The notes below the pieces were generated by a model. The model ran no database searches and had not been told where the DNA came from. It saw only the letters and a list, made by a program, of their open reading frames with translations. A stretch of DNA of 29,297 nucleotides from Coliplasma sp045538555 (GTDB lineage: Bacteria; Bacillota; Clostridia; Oscillospirales; CAG-382). Where the stretch lies: the NCBI GenBank assembly GCA_045538555.1, contig JAZSRP010000045.1:1-29297 (forward strand), read 5' to 3'. A program made the translations under genes and the position numbers. How positions within the stretch are numbered: the first letter of the stretch is position 1; every line of letters starts with the position of its first letter. Below, piece by piece: positions 7,665 to 16,444 of this stretch.

Positions 7665-9014
7665 ATGCCCACACCCCAAAGAAGCATTCCGACAAAAAGT
7701 CCTTCTTCCTCTACCCCCAAAAAAAGAGGCGGAAAAGGAGAAATGCTGAAAAAAATTGCAAAAAACTTTTTTGCTCAGTTTGGCACCGCCATTATTGCGG
7801 TTGCCATCGTTTCGTACGTTTTTTTGCAGCTGATGCTCAATGCGGGCGCAATCATCGAGGTGGAAAACGCCGCTTACGCCAACGTAAACCATGTGTCTGA
7901 GCTGGATGCGTTTTTGTTCCGCAACGAGATGCTGATACCTGCAAGCGGTGACGGAACTCCCTGTTTTCTTGCCGCCGACGGCGAGAAAGTGCGTGTGAAC
8001 CAAACGGTGGTTGTCACCTATTCCGACCCTGCCGATGCCGATGCCCAAAAGCGCATCAATGAGATCGACAACCGTATTTCCGTGCTGGAAAAGAGCAGTC
8101 TTTCGTCCGGCGAGGCGCTCACCAGTGTGTCAAGGCTTGACAGCGAGATAAATATGCTGATACTTTCCATGCTTCGTGATGTGGATTCCAACGCATTGTC
8201 AAAGGTGCTGAGAGAGCAGGAGGATCTGCTGATTCTCATGAACCGTCGTCTTGCAATCGTTCAGGCGCACAGCTATGAGGAAGAGCTTAACTCCCTTTAT
8301 GCCGAAAAGGAACGGCTGTCTCAATCGCTGACGGGAGCGAATTTCTCTTCACAGGCGCCGGTTTCGGGTTATTTTTACTCGTCGGTTGACGGGTACGAAA
8401 ACACCTTTACCGTTTCTGCTCTTCAGGACCTGACGGTGGAAAAATTCTTGGACTTGTCCAACTCAATGCCCGATGAGAAACTGGTTTCCTCCGCTGCGGG
8501 AAAGGTTGTGGTGGGCTCTACCTGGTACGTTGCGGTTGGTGTCAACAAGCTGGTTGCCAGCGGCTACACCGTGGGCCAGCAGAGCGAGCTGACTTTCCAG
8601 TATTCTAACAACACCCGCCTCAAAATGACCCTTGAACGCAAGATTACAAAAACGGATTCGGACACCGTGGTGCTGGTTTTTTCTTCCAAAACCATGCCCG
8701 ACGGATTTGATTATTCCAGACTGCAGACGGTGGAGCTTCCCGTAGAATCCTATGAAGGACTTCGGATTCCCGCATCTGCACTTCGTGTGAACAACGGTGT
8801 CACGGGGGTTTATGCCCTGTCGGGCTCGCGGGTGGTGTTTAAGGAGACGGAGGTCATCCACGAATACGGAAGCTACGTCATCTGCAAGATTCCCGTAAAC
8901 CCCGCATATCCCAATCGTCGCGACGTGGCGTACAGCTCAAAAACATACCTTTCGCTCCACGATGCTGTTATCGTATCCGGCAACGATATTTATGACGGAA
9001 AAATATTGACGTAG
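7665..9014 (+). CDS. HlyD-like membrane-anchored protein (efflux adaptor-type)
   Basis: A 449-residue protein with a Pro/Ser/Lys-rich cytosolic N-terminus, one membrane segment at about residues 38-58, a probable coiled coil at about 115-220, and a beta-rich C-terminal half with a SAAGKVVVG lipoyl-like hairpin. This is the layout of membrane-fusion/HlyD-family proteins (COG0845). The ATG at 7665 has GAGG 9 bases upstream and lies 4 bases after the miaA stop; upstream in-frame TTG and ATG codons inside miaA are less likely. No partner ABC ATPase or permease is nearby, and it precedes yggS-sepF. A secretion role is therefore uncertain, and a structural envelope role near the divisome is possible. 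Confidence 0.65.
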   Translation: MPTPQRSIPTKSPSSSTPKKRGGKGEMLKKIAKNFFAQFGTAIIAVAIVSYVFLQLMLNAGAIIEVENAAYANVNHVSELDAFLFRNEMLIPASGDGTPCFLAADGEKVRVNQTVVVTYSDPADADAQKRINEIDNRISVLEKSSLSSGEALTSVSRLDSEINMLILSMLRDVDSNALSKVLREQEDLLILMNRRLAIVQAHSYEEELNSLYAEKERLSQSLTGANFSSQAPVSGYFYSSVDGYENTFTVSALQDLTVEKFLDLSNSMPDEKLVSSAAGKVVVGSTWYVAVGVNKLVASGYTVGQQSELTFQYSNNTRLKMTLERKITKTDSDTVVLVFSSKTMPDGFDYSRLQTVELPVESYEGLRIPASALRVNNGVTGVYALSGSRVVFKETEVIHEYGSYVICKIPVNPAYPNRRDVAYSSKTYLSLHDAVIVSGNDIYDGKILT

Positions 9015-9037
9015 CGGTTTTTGGGAGAGCTTTTTGT

Positions 9038-9715
9038 ATGAACACAAAGGAACAAATAAAAGAAAATATCCAAAAAATTCTTTCTCTTACAGAGGGGAAA
9101 GCCAGACTTCTTGCCGCCACAAAGACCGTCAGCGCAGAGTATATCAACTATGCGGCGGATTGCGGCGTGACGCTTATCGGCGAAAACCGTGTCAACGAGC
9201 TGCTGGAAAAATATGATTCCATTGACAGGTCGCGGCTTGAAATACATTTTATCGGCGCATTGCAGACCAACAAGGTCAAGTATATCATCGACAAGGTGAC
9301 GATGATCCACTCGGTAGACAGAATGGAGCTTTTGCGTGAGATAGAAAAGCAGGCGGCAAAGCACGGGATCGTGATGCAGGTTTTGGTGGAGGTGAACATC
9401 GGAAGCGAGCCCACAAAATCCGGCATCAGGCTGGAGGATGTGCCGGAATTTTGCAAAGAAGTGCAAAAATTCCCCCACGTTTTGCTCCGCGGATTGATGG
9501 CGATCCCCCCAAAATGCGACTCGGAAGAAAAAATTTGTGTATATTTTGAAAAAATGAGGAAAATATTTGTTGACATATCTCAACAAATGTTGGATAATAA
9601 GCATATCAATGTCCTGTCGATGGGAATGAGCGGGGATTATGCCTCGGCGCTGAAATGCGGTTCAAATCTGATCCGTGTGGGCAGCGGGATTTTTGGCGAT
9701 AGGGTATATCACTGA
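9038..9715 (+). CDS. yggS: YggS/PLPBP family pyridoxal phosphate homeostasis protein
   Basis: A single-domain alanine-racemase-like barrel that binds pyridoxal 5'-phosphate and maintains B6 vitamer balance; no enzymatic reaction is known. The PLP lysine is K29 in LLAATKTVS, followed by IGENRVNEL, HFIGALQTNKVKYI and the C-terminal phosphate-binding region MSGDYASALKCGSNLIRVG. Length is 225 residues, normal. A GGGAGAG ribosome-binding site precedes the ATG. It corresponds to ylmE of Bacillus and precedes sepF as in most Firmicutes. Confidence 0.93.
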   Translation: MNTKEQIKENIQKILSLTEGKARLLAATKTVSAEYINYAADCGVTLIGENRVNELLEKYDSIDRSRLEIHFIGALQTNKVKYIIDKVTMIHSVDRMELLREIEKQAAKHGIVMQVLVEVNIGSEPTKSGIRLEDVPEFCKEVQKFPHVLLRGLMAIPPKCDSEEKICVYFEKMRKIFVDISQQMLDNKHINVLSMGMSGDYASALKCGSNLIRVGSGIFGDRVYH

Positions 9716-9763
9716 TCACAGAGTAAATAAAAAATTCACATACAATCATTAGGAGGAAACATC

Positions 9764-10228
9764 ATGGGATTCATGAATCGCTTCAGCGAGCTTTTTAAGG
9801 GCGAAGAAGAAATTGACGAAAACGAGGAGTACGTAGAGTACGAGGAAGAGGAAGAAGAAGTTCCCGTGCAGACACCTGCCCCCTCTGTTCGTGCGGCAAC
9901 ACCCGCAAGATCCACCGGCGGCATCGCATCCGGCGCCGCTCTTGAAATGAAGGTAATCAAGCCCGAGCGCTTTGATGAGGTCAGAGCGATTGGTGAGCAT
10001 CTTCTGGCCCGCCGTACCGTTGTTCTCAATCTTGAGGAGACCAACAAGGAAACCACAAAAAGGATCATTGATTTTCTTGGCGGCGTAGTGTTTGCTATTG
10101 ACGGTCAGGTCAAAAAGGTTGCCAACGCCACTTACGTTGTCACTCCCAAAAACGTTGACGTGTCCGGTGAGCAGGCAGAGCAGCCCGCAGAGACCGCACA
10201 GCCCGCAAGACCCAGAGAACTGTTCTGA
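9764..10228 (+). CDS. sepF: Cell division protein SepF
   Basis: A 154-residue membrane-associated FtsZ partner. The N-terminal amphipathic stretch MGFMNRFSELF can bind the membrane. It is followed by a strongly acidic linker (residues 14-31), a Pro/Ala/Thr-rich linker and the SepF core from about residue 62 (EMKVIKPERFDE, RTVVLNLEE, RIIDFLGGVVFAIDG, YVVTPKNVDV). A near-perfect AGGAGG lies 7 bases before the ATG. It sits between yggS and yggT in the standard order. Confidence 0.95.
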   Translation: MGFMNRFSELFKGEEEIDENEEYVEYEEEEEEVPVQTPAPSVRAATPARSTGGIASGAALEMKVIKPERFDEVRAIGEHLLARRTVVLNLEETNKETTKRIIDFLGGVVFAIDGQVKKVANATYVVTPKNVDVSGEQAEQPAETAQPARPRELF

Positions 10229-10243
10229 TAAGCAGCCCCTGTT

Positions 10244-10516
10244 TTGGACGGATTTCTCTATATTCTTGCCACAACGGTCTCCGGATTCATCAGCTTTTTG
10301 ATGTGGGTGATCTTTGCAAGAGTTTTGTTGGGATATTTTTCCACCGAGGAGTCAAAGGCAATGGTTTTTTGCGTTGCAGTGACCGAGCCCATTGTCTCCC
10401 CGGTTCGGAATATTATATCCCGTGTCGAATCTCTGGAGGATTTTCCCATTGACCTGTCGTATATGGCCACTTATCTGATCCTAATATTCATAAAAAGCGC
10501 ACTGCCGTATTCGTAA
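10244..10516 (+). CDS. YggT family membrane protein
   Basis: A 90-residue integral membrane protein with two hydrophobic segments (about 4-28 and 73-88) and the family pattern RVLLGYF...EPIVSPVRNII. It equals ylmG of Bacillus; a role in division or osmotic tolerance is suggested for the family but not settled. The only plausible start is TTG at 10244, because an in-frame stop lies at 10229. It begins 15 bases after the sepF stop and has no clear Shine-Dalgarno, so coupling to sepF is likely. Its stop codon is inside a hairpin. Confidence 0.85.
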   Translation: MDGFLYILATTVSGFISFLMWVIFARVLLGYFSTEESKAMVFCVAVTEPIVSPVRNIISRVESLEDFPIDLSYMATYLILIFIKSALPYS

Positions 10517-10542
10517 AAAAGATACGAACAAGCAGTGCTTTT
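10492..10542 (+). terminator. Terminator-like hairpin between yggT and divIVA
   Basis: Nested stems: gcactg/cagtgc (10499-10504/10533-10538) and ttcgta/tacgaa (10510-10515/10523-10528), followed by four T residues. It spans the yggT stop codon (10514-10516). The T-run is short, so partial termination or transcript processing is as likely as full termination. Confidence 0.45.
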
Positions 10543-10582
10543 GGGCTTTCTCGGGAAAATCACTCATTGGAAAGGAAATATT

Positions 10583-11296
10583 ATGCTTGCACCTCATGAA
10601 CTGAAAAACAAAGAATTTTCCAAGGGATTCAAGGGCTACAACCCCCAAGAGGTTGACGAATACATTGAGTTCCTGCTTGACAAATATACAGAGCTGTACA
10701 GAGAAAACAACGAGCTGGAGCGCAAGCTGAGGATAGTTGTCACCAACCTTGATGAGATCAAGGATGAGGAGGAATCCATCCGCAGCACACTCATTCAGGC
10801 ACAAAAAATGGCTGAAAAGATCATTGCCGATGCCAACGACCGCGCCGATATCATCACAGGTGCCATCAAGGACCGCTGTGACGGAGTTATTGCTGAGTTT
10901 AAGCAGCAGCTGATGAACGAAAAAGAAAAGGCGTGGGTAATCCGCACCGCAATAATTGATTTCAAAAAGAAGGTGTATGAGCTTTACGGCAAGCATATTG
11001 AGGAGCTCAAAAACCTTAGCGTCAACGAGATTGAGGATATCGTTATCCCAAACGACGACGCCATTGTTGCCAACATTTTTACCGACGTAAAGGGCAGGAT
11101 CGAGGAGGAGACTCAGCGCCGCAAGAGCGTGCGCGAGCTCAAGCCCGAGCAGTTTGATCAGGAGGCAGAGGAGCAGGAGCCCCAAGCCGTCCCCGAGGAG
11201 CCCAAACATACAGAGCCCCCCGTTCTTTCCGAGGAGGCAAAAAAAGCTGAGGACGAATACCTCAAATTTATGATGGGAGACAAAAAGCCCGAGTAA
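10583..11296 (+). CDS. divIVA: DivIVA domain protein
   Basis: A 237-residue coiled-coil protein that binds negatively curved membranes at poles and septa. The N-terminal DivIVA lipid-binding domain is clear (LAPHELKNKEFSKGFKGYNPQEVDEYIEF shortened here: residues 2-30), followed by heptad-rich sequence to about residue 190 and an acidic Pro/Glu-rich tail. The ATG at 10583 has AAGGAAA upstream; an in-frame ATG at 10535 lies in the preceding hairpin and lacks the conserved N-terminus. In Bacillus ylmH lies between yggT and divIVA; here it is absent. The stop codon lies within a stem at the ileS boundary. Confidence 0.92.
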   Translation: MLAPHELKNKEFSKGFKGYNPQEVDEYIEFLLDKYTELYRENNELERKLRIVVTNLDEIKDEEESIRSTLIQAQKMAEKIIADANDRADIITGAIKDRCDGVIAEFKQQLMNEKEKAWVIRTAIIDFKKKVYELYGKHIEELKNLSVNEIEDIVIPNDDAIVANIFTDVKGRIEEETQRRKSVRELKPEQFDQEAEEQEPQAVPEEPKHTEPPVLSEEAKKAEDEYLKFMMGDKKPE

Positions 11297-11309
11297 TCAC
11301 GGCTTTTTT
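11282..11309 (+). terminator. Terminator-like hairpin at the divIVA-ileS junction
   Basis: An 8-bp stem aaaaagcc/ggcttttt (11282-11289/11301-11308) with an 11-base loop carrying the divIVA stop codon, followed by T residues. It lies 14 bases before the ileS ATG. It may attenuate read-through into ileS; the stem is A/T-rich and of moderate stability. Confidence 0.5.
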
Positions 11310-11323
11310 GCAAAAAGATTGAC

Positions 11324-14125
11324 ATGAAAGATTACAAGGATACCCTCAATTTGCCTTCAACAGATTTTCCCATGAGGGCAAATCTTCCCACCAAGGAGCC
11401 CGAAACGCTGGCAAAGTGGAACGAAAGCAAGCTGTACGAAAAAATGCTCAAAAAGAACCTGGGCAAGCCCTCGTTTGTGCTTCACGACGGCCCTCCCTTT
11501 TCCAACGGATATATCCACATGGGTCACGCTCTCAACAAGGTATTGAAAGATTTTATCGTAAAATCCAAGTCAATGAGCGGATATTATACTCCCTACGTTC
11601 CCGGTTGGGACAACCACGGTCTGCCTATTGAGCGAGCTATCGAAAAATCCAAAAAGGATCTGAACAAGGATATGTCAGTGCCTGAGTTCAGAAAGGCCTG
11701 TGAGGATTTTGCAGAGGATTTTATCCAAAAGCAGATGGCGGGATTCAAACGGCTTGGCGTTGTGGGCGATTGGGACGCTCCCTACCGCACCATGGACAGA
11801 CATTTTGAATCGCAAGAGGTCAAGATCTTTGGTGCCATGTTTGACAAGGGATATATTTACAAGGGACTCAAGCCCGTCACCTGGTGCCCTTTCTGCGCTA
11901 CCGCAGTTGCTGAGGCGGATATCGAATATCATGACGATCCCTGTACATCCGTTTACGTAAAATTCAAAATAAAGGACGATCAGGGCAAGCTGAGCGGTTT
12001 TGACCTTGAAAACACCTATTTTGTTATTTGGACAACCACCATCTGGACTCTCCCCGGCAATATGGCGATCTGCCTGCACCCCCGTGAGAGCTATGCACTT
12101 GTAAAGGCAGAAAACGGCGAGACCTATATCATGGCAGAAGCCCTCGCCGACAAAACCATGAAGCTGGGCGGATTTGAGAATTATGAGATATTGGCCACAT
12201 TCCCCGGAGAATTCTTTGAAAACATGGTGGCTTCTCATCCTTTCCTGGACAAGACCTCCCGTCTGGTGCATGCAGAATACGTTACCATGGACAGCGGTAC
12301 GGGATGCGTGCACACTGCACCCGGATTTGGTGCAGACGACTATCAGACATGCATGCGTTACGGTATGGACTTGGTGGTTCCCGTTGATGACCACGGCAGA
12401 CACACCGATTATGCAGGCAAGTATGCAGGACTCAAAACAGAGGAGTCCAATCCCATTATTTTGGAGGATATGAGAGAATCGGGTGCACTCTTTGCATCTG
12501 AGAGCATAATGCACTCATACCCGCACCATGACCGTTGCAAAAAACCGGTTATCTTCCGTGCAACTCCTCAATGGTTCTGCTCGGTGGAATCTTTCAAGGA
12601 TCAGGCAATAAAAGCCATCGAAAACGTTCAGTGGTATCCCGCATGGGGCGAGGACAGAATGGTCAGCATGATCCGCGAGAGAGCCGATTGGTGTATTTCC
12701 CGCCAGCGCCGCTGGGGTCTTCCCATTCCCGTATTTTACTGCAAGGATTGCGGAAAGCCCGTTTCTACCCCCGAATCTATCGCAAAAATATCCGAGCTCT
12801 TTGATGAGCACGGCTCAAATATCTGGTTTGAACTCAGTGCAGAAGAGCTTATACCAAAAGATTTCACATGCGCCCACTGTGGCGGCAAGAGCTTTGAAAA
12901 GGAAACCGACACCCTGGATTGCTGGTTTGATTCCGGCTCTACCCATTTTGCTTCTCTTATGAAGGACACACCCGATCTTTGGCCTGCCGATGTTTATCTT
13001 GAGGGTGCAGACCAGTACCGCGGTTGGTTCCAGTCCAGTCTTCTCACTTCTGTTGGCGCACTTGACAAGGGCGCACCTTTCAGACAGGTGTTGACTCACG
13101 GCTGGGTAGTTGACGGTCAAGGCCGTGCGATGCATAAGAGTCTTGGCAACGGTGTCGATCCTGCCGATCTTATCAAAGATTTTGGTGCGGATATACTCCG
13201 CCTTTGGGTGGCATCATCGGATTATCACGCAGACGTGCGCTGCTCAAAAGAGATTTTCAAGCAGCTTTCGGAATCCTACCGCAAGCTCAGAAATACGTTG
13301 CGTATTCTTCTTGCAAACCTGGGCTCGCCCGAGACGGATTTTGACCCCAACAGAGATATGGTGGCCCCCGAAAAGCTCGGAGATATCGACAAATGGGCGC
13401 TTTCACGGTTGAACAAGCTTGTGGCGCGTGTCCGCGAGGCATATGACAACTATCAGTTCCATATCGTCTACCACGATATCCACAACTTCTGCTCGATAGA
13501 TATGTCAAAGCTGTATATCGACATTACCAAGGATACTCTTTACTGCGAAGCAAAAAATGATCCCGCACGCAGAAGCACCCAGACCGCAATGTATATCATC
13601 GTTTCTGCTCTGACAAGACTTCTTGCGCCCATCATCTCCTACACCGCAGAGGAGACCTGGGGATATATGAGCCGCGTGGAAAGCGATGATGCAACCAGCG
13701 TTTTCTGCAACGAGCTTCCCGCTTATTGCGAGAAATATGATTTTTCCGATATCGAATCTCAGTATGAGAGTCTCTTTGACAAACGCGACAGTGTCATGAA
13801 GGCGCTGGAGATCGCCCGTGCCGACAAGATCATCGGAAAATCTCTTGAGGCAAGCGTGATGATCTACGCAAAAGCTGACAGTGAGGAATTTGATCTCTTC
13901 AAACGATTTGAATCTATCCTTCCCGAGATATTTATTGTCAGCAAGGTAGGTCTTTCTGCCGACATTGCGCCCGAAAACGCGTATACCGATGAGGAAACCG
14001 GCGTTTCTGTGGTGGTTTCGGTTGCTGAGGGCGAAAAATGCGTACGCTGCTGGATGCAGAAGGATGACTGCGCGCCTGATGAGGACGGCCAGCATCTCTG
14101 CGCCCGTTGCCGTGGTGCTGTATGA
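11324..14125 (+). CDS. ileS: Isoleucyl-tRNA synthetase
   Basis: Charges tRNA-Ile in the cytosol. At 933 residues it is a full-length bacterial-type enzyme. The HIGH motif is HMGH (65-68) in PPFSNGYIHMGHA. The KMSKS-equivalent loop reads AMHKS (602-606) in GRAMHKSLGN, a variant form. WCISRQRRWGLPIP and the editing-domain region are present. A C-terminal zinc ribbon has cysteines at 906, 909, 926 and 929. The gap from divIVA is 27 bases, so no T-box leader is present, unlike many Firmicutes synthetase genes. No strong Shine-Dalgarno is visible. Its stop overlaps the lspA start. Confidence 0.97.
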   Translation: MKDYKDTLNLPSTDFPMRANLPTKEPETLAKWNESKLYEKMLKKNLGKPSFVLHDGPPFSNGYIHMGHALNKVLKDFIVKSKSMSGYYTPYVPGWDNHGLPIERAIEKSKKDLNKDMSVPEFRKACEDFAEDFIQKQMAGFKRLGVVGDWDAPYRTMDRHFESQEVKIFGAMFDKGYIYKGLKPVTWCPFCATAVAEADIEYHDDPCTSVYVKFKIKDDQGKLSGFDLENTYFVIWTTTIWTLPGNMAICLHPRESYALVKAENGETYIMAEALADKTMKLGGFENYEILATFPGEFFENMVASHPFLDKTSRLVHAEYVTMDSGTGCVHTAPGFGADDYQTCMRYGMDLVVPVDDHGRHTDYAGKYAGLKTEESNPIILEDMRESGALFASESIMHSYPHHDRCKKPVIFRATPQWFCSVESFKDQAIKAIENVQWYPAWGEDRMVSMIRERADWCISRQRRWGLPIPVFYCKDCGKPVSTPESIAKISELFDEHGSNIWFELSAEELIPKDFTCAHCGGKSFEKETDTLDCWFDSGSTHFASLMKDTPDLWPADVYLEGADQYRGWFQSSLLTSVGALDKGAPFRQVLTHGWVVDGQGRAMHKSLGNGVDPADLIKDFGADILRLWVASSDYHADVRCSKEIFKQLSESYRKLRNTLRILLANLGSPETDFDPNRDMVAPEKLGDIDKWALSRLNKLVARVREAYDNYQFHIVYHDIHNFCSIDMSKLYIDITKDTLYCEAKNDPARRSTQTAMYIIVSALTRLLAPIISYTAEETWGYMSRVESDDATSVFCNELPAYCEKYDFSDIESQYESLFDKRDSVMKALEIARADKIIGKSLEASVMIYAKADSEEFDLFKRFESILPEIFIVSKVGLSADIAPENAYTDEETGVSVVVSVAEGEKCVRCWMQKDDCAPDEDGQHLCARCRGAV

Positions 14126-14649
14126 TCGCAATAATAATTACCGTTGCCGCTGTGGTTCTTGACCAGCTGAGCAAATATCTGATAGTGGAAAATATGGAGC
14201 TTTATTCCGAAGCGCCTTTTATCCCGCACGTCCTTGCTTTTTATCGCACGGAGAACCGCGGTGCGGCGTTTTCCATGCTGTCAGACAGCCGGTGGGTGTT
14301 TATGCTATTGTCCACGGTGGCAATGGGGTTGATACTGTTTTTGCTTGTAAAAGAATACAAGCGCCATCCCTTGATGACGGTCGCCCTTTCCATGGTTTTG
14401 GGAGGGGGAGTGGGAAATATGATCGACCGTGTCCGTCTGGGCTACGTGGTTGACTTTTTCCGATTTGAATTTGTGGATTTTGCCATTTTCAACGTGGCAG
14501 ATTCGTTTATCACGGTCGGAGCCGTGCTTTTGGCAGTTTATGTGTTGTTTTTCGAAACAAGGGTGGAAAAGCGTCTTGCTGCCGAAAAAGCGCAAAAAGA
14601 TCAGATTCGATCGGCAGAGGAAGCGCTCTCGGAGGAATCGGAGCAATGA
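14122..14649 (+). CDS. lspA: Signal peptidase II (prolipoprotein signal peptidase)
   Basis: Cleaves the signal peptide of lipid-modified prolipoproteins in the membrane. The 175 residues contain four membrane segments, the RTENRGAAFSML motif (42-53) and the catalytic aspartates in VVDF (D111) and NVADS (D127). The start at 14122 overlaps the ileS stop as ATGA. A charged C-terminal tail of about 30 residues (Lys, Glu, Ala-rich) extends past the last membrane helix. The two solute-binding lipoproteins in this window are plausible substrates. Confidence 0.95.
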   Translation: MIAIIITVAAVVLDQLSKYLIVENMELYSEAPFIPHVLAFYRTENRGAAFSMLSDSRWVFMLLSTVAMGLILFLLVKEYKRHPLMTVALSMVLGGGVGNMIDRVRLGYVVDFFRFEFVDFAIFNVADSFITVGAVLLAVYVLFFETRVEKRLAAEKAQKDQIRSAEEALSEESEQ

Positions 14650-15584
14650 GCGATTCTTTCAAAAAAACTGTTTCTGCCGAGGATATCTCGGCAACCCAAC
14701 GGCTTGACAGCGTGGCATCTGCCATGTTTGGCATCAGCCGTTCACGGGTGCAGACCTTGATCTCCGACGGGCTCCTTACCGTAAACGGCATCAAATGCGA
14801 CAAAAAGCTGATCCTGACGGGGGGAGAGGAGTTATGCTTGGTTCTTCCCGAGGAAAAGGAACTCAGTGCCTGCCCTCAGGAGCTCCCTGTCAGCATCGTC
14901 TATGAGGACGACCACCTTTTGGTGGTGGACAAGCCCAGGGGAATGGTGGTGCATCCCGCACCGGGAAACCCCGACGGAACATTGGTCAACGCATTGATGT
15001 TTCATTGCAAGGGACGGCTTTCCTCCATCAACGGAGTGATACGTCCGGGGATTGTTCACCGTATAGACAAGGATACATCGGGGCTTCTCATTGTGGCAAA
15101 AACCGACGAGGCACACAAAGGACTTGCGGCTCAAATTGAAGAGCATTCATTCACCCGCCGCTATGAGGCGGTGGTGTTTGGAAAAATGAGGCAGGAGGAC
15201 GGTACTGTCGACGCACCCATTGGGCGTCATCATACCGACCGCAAAAAAATGACTGTCACCCACCGCAATTCAAAAAATGCGGTTACTCACTGGCGGGTGC
15301 TTTCCACCACCGGCAGGGTCACTCATCTTGAGCTGACACTTGAGACGGGGCGTACACACCAGATCAGGGTTCATATGGCGCATATTGGGCATCCCGTTAT
15401 CGGCGATCCGGTCTACGGTAACGAAAAAACGGCTTTTGGGCTCAACGGCCAATGCCTGTTTGCAAAATACATAAAATTTCTTCACCCAATTACGGGCAGG
15501 GTGATGGAATTTTGCGCAGAAACGCCCGAATATTTTTTGGAGGTTCTGAGAAAAACAGGACTTTCAGGATCGAAAGAGGCATGA
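14646..15584 (+). CDS. rluD: RluA/RluD family pseudouridine synthase
   Basis: Converts uridine to pseudouridine in RNA, most likely 23S rRNA; the exact target is not certain from sequence. An N-terminal S4 RNA-binding domain (about 17-68) precedes the catalytic domain with VVDKPRGMVVHP and the active-site motif HRIDKDTSG, catalytic D141. The HQIRVHMAHIGHPVIGDPVYG segment is typical of RluD-like members. 312 residues, full length. The ATG overlaps the lspA stop as ATGA; the lspA-rluD pairing is common in Firmicutes. Confidence 0.92.
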   Translation: MSDSFKKTVSAEDISATQRLDSVASAMFGISRSRVQTLISDGLLTVNGIKCDKKLILTGGEELCLVLPEEKELSACPQELPVSIVYEDDHLLVVDKPRGMVVHPAPGNPDGTLVNALMFHCKGRLSSINGVIRPGIVHRIDKDTSGLLIVAKTDEAHKGLAAQIEEHSFTRRYEAVVFGKMRQEDGTVDAPIGRHHTDRKKMTVTHRNSKNAVTHWRVLSTTGRVTHLELTLETGRTHQIRVHMAHIGHPVIGDPVYGNEKTAFGLNGQCLFAKYIKFLHPITGRVMEFCAETPEYFLEVLRKTGLSGSKEA

Positions 15585-15589
15585 GGATT

Positions 15590-16444
15590 ATGGAGAGGAA
15601 AACCATTCTTGAGCTTGCGGAAAGAGCGGCAAAAATGCGGCAGATTGCCATTGATGCCCTTCACCGCGCAAAAAGCGGCCATCCGGGAGGATCGCTTTCC
15701 ATCACGGAGATCGTCGCTTATCTTTACTTTCACAAAATGAACGTGGATCCCGCCGATCCCCAAAAGGCAGACAGAGACAGATTTGTGCTTTCAAAGGGTC
15801 ACTGCTGTCCTGCGGTATATGCAGCACTGGCATTGAGGGGATTTTTTGACGTGTCCGAGCTGAAAAAGCTCCGCACGCTGGGCGCGATGCTTCAGGGCCA
15901 TCCCGACCGCAAGAGCACACCCGGTGTAGATATGAGCACCGGCTCGCTGGGTCAGGGCTTTTCCGCCGCTTGCGGCATGGCACTGGTAGGCAAGCGCAGA
16001 GGCGAATCCTACCGTGTATATACCATTCTCGGTGACGGAGAGATCCAGGAAGGTCAGATCTGGGAAGCTGCCATGTTTGCCAATATGTACGGTCTGTCAA
16101 ACCTGACTGCATTTATTGATTCCAACAGATACCAGATCGACGGTGCGGTTACTGACGTTATGAACCCCCATCCCATTGATAAAAAATTTGCCGCTTTTGG
16201 CTGGCATACCATCACCATTGACGGTCATGATTTTGAGCAGATCCACAGAGCCGTTGCGGAATCAGAGACCTGCGGCAAGCCCTGTGCCATCATCTGCAAC
16301 ACCGTCAAGGGCAAGGGTGTTTCCTATATGGAAAACAACTATAAATGGCATGGCAAGGCGCCCAACGACGAGGAATACGCTATTGCCGAAAAAGAGCTTG
16401 AGGAAGCATACAACAAGGCAAAGGAGGAGCTGAACAATGGCTGA
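15590..16444 (+). CDS. Transketolase, N-terminal (thiamine diphosphate-binding) subunit
   Basis: With the next gene it forms a split transketolase for the pentose phosphate pathway. The 284 residues include SGHPGGSLS (29-37), STGSLGQGFSAACGMA and the thiamine-diphosphate motif GDG (148-150) ending at N179. The start at 15590 (MERKTILEL) fits family N-termini and has GAGG 10 bases upstream. An alternative ATG at 15581 adds three residues and overlaps the rluD stop as ATGA. The C-terminus overlaps the next gene by 8 bases. Confidence 0.93.
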   Translation: MERKTILELAERAAKMRQIAIDALHRAKSGHPGGSLSITEIVAYLYFHKMNVDPADPQKADRDRFVLSKGHCCPAVYAALALRGFFDVSELKKLRTLGAMLQGHPDRKSTPGVDMSTGSLGQGFSAACGMALVGKRRGESYRVYTILGDGEIQEGQIWEAAMFANMYGLSNLTAFIDSNRYQIDGAVTDVMNPHPIDKKFAAFGWHTITIDGHDFEQIHRAVAESETCGKPCAIICNTVKGKGVSYMENNYKWHGKAPNDEEYAIAEKELEEAYNKAKEELNNG

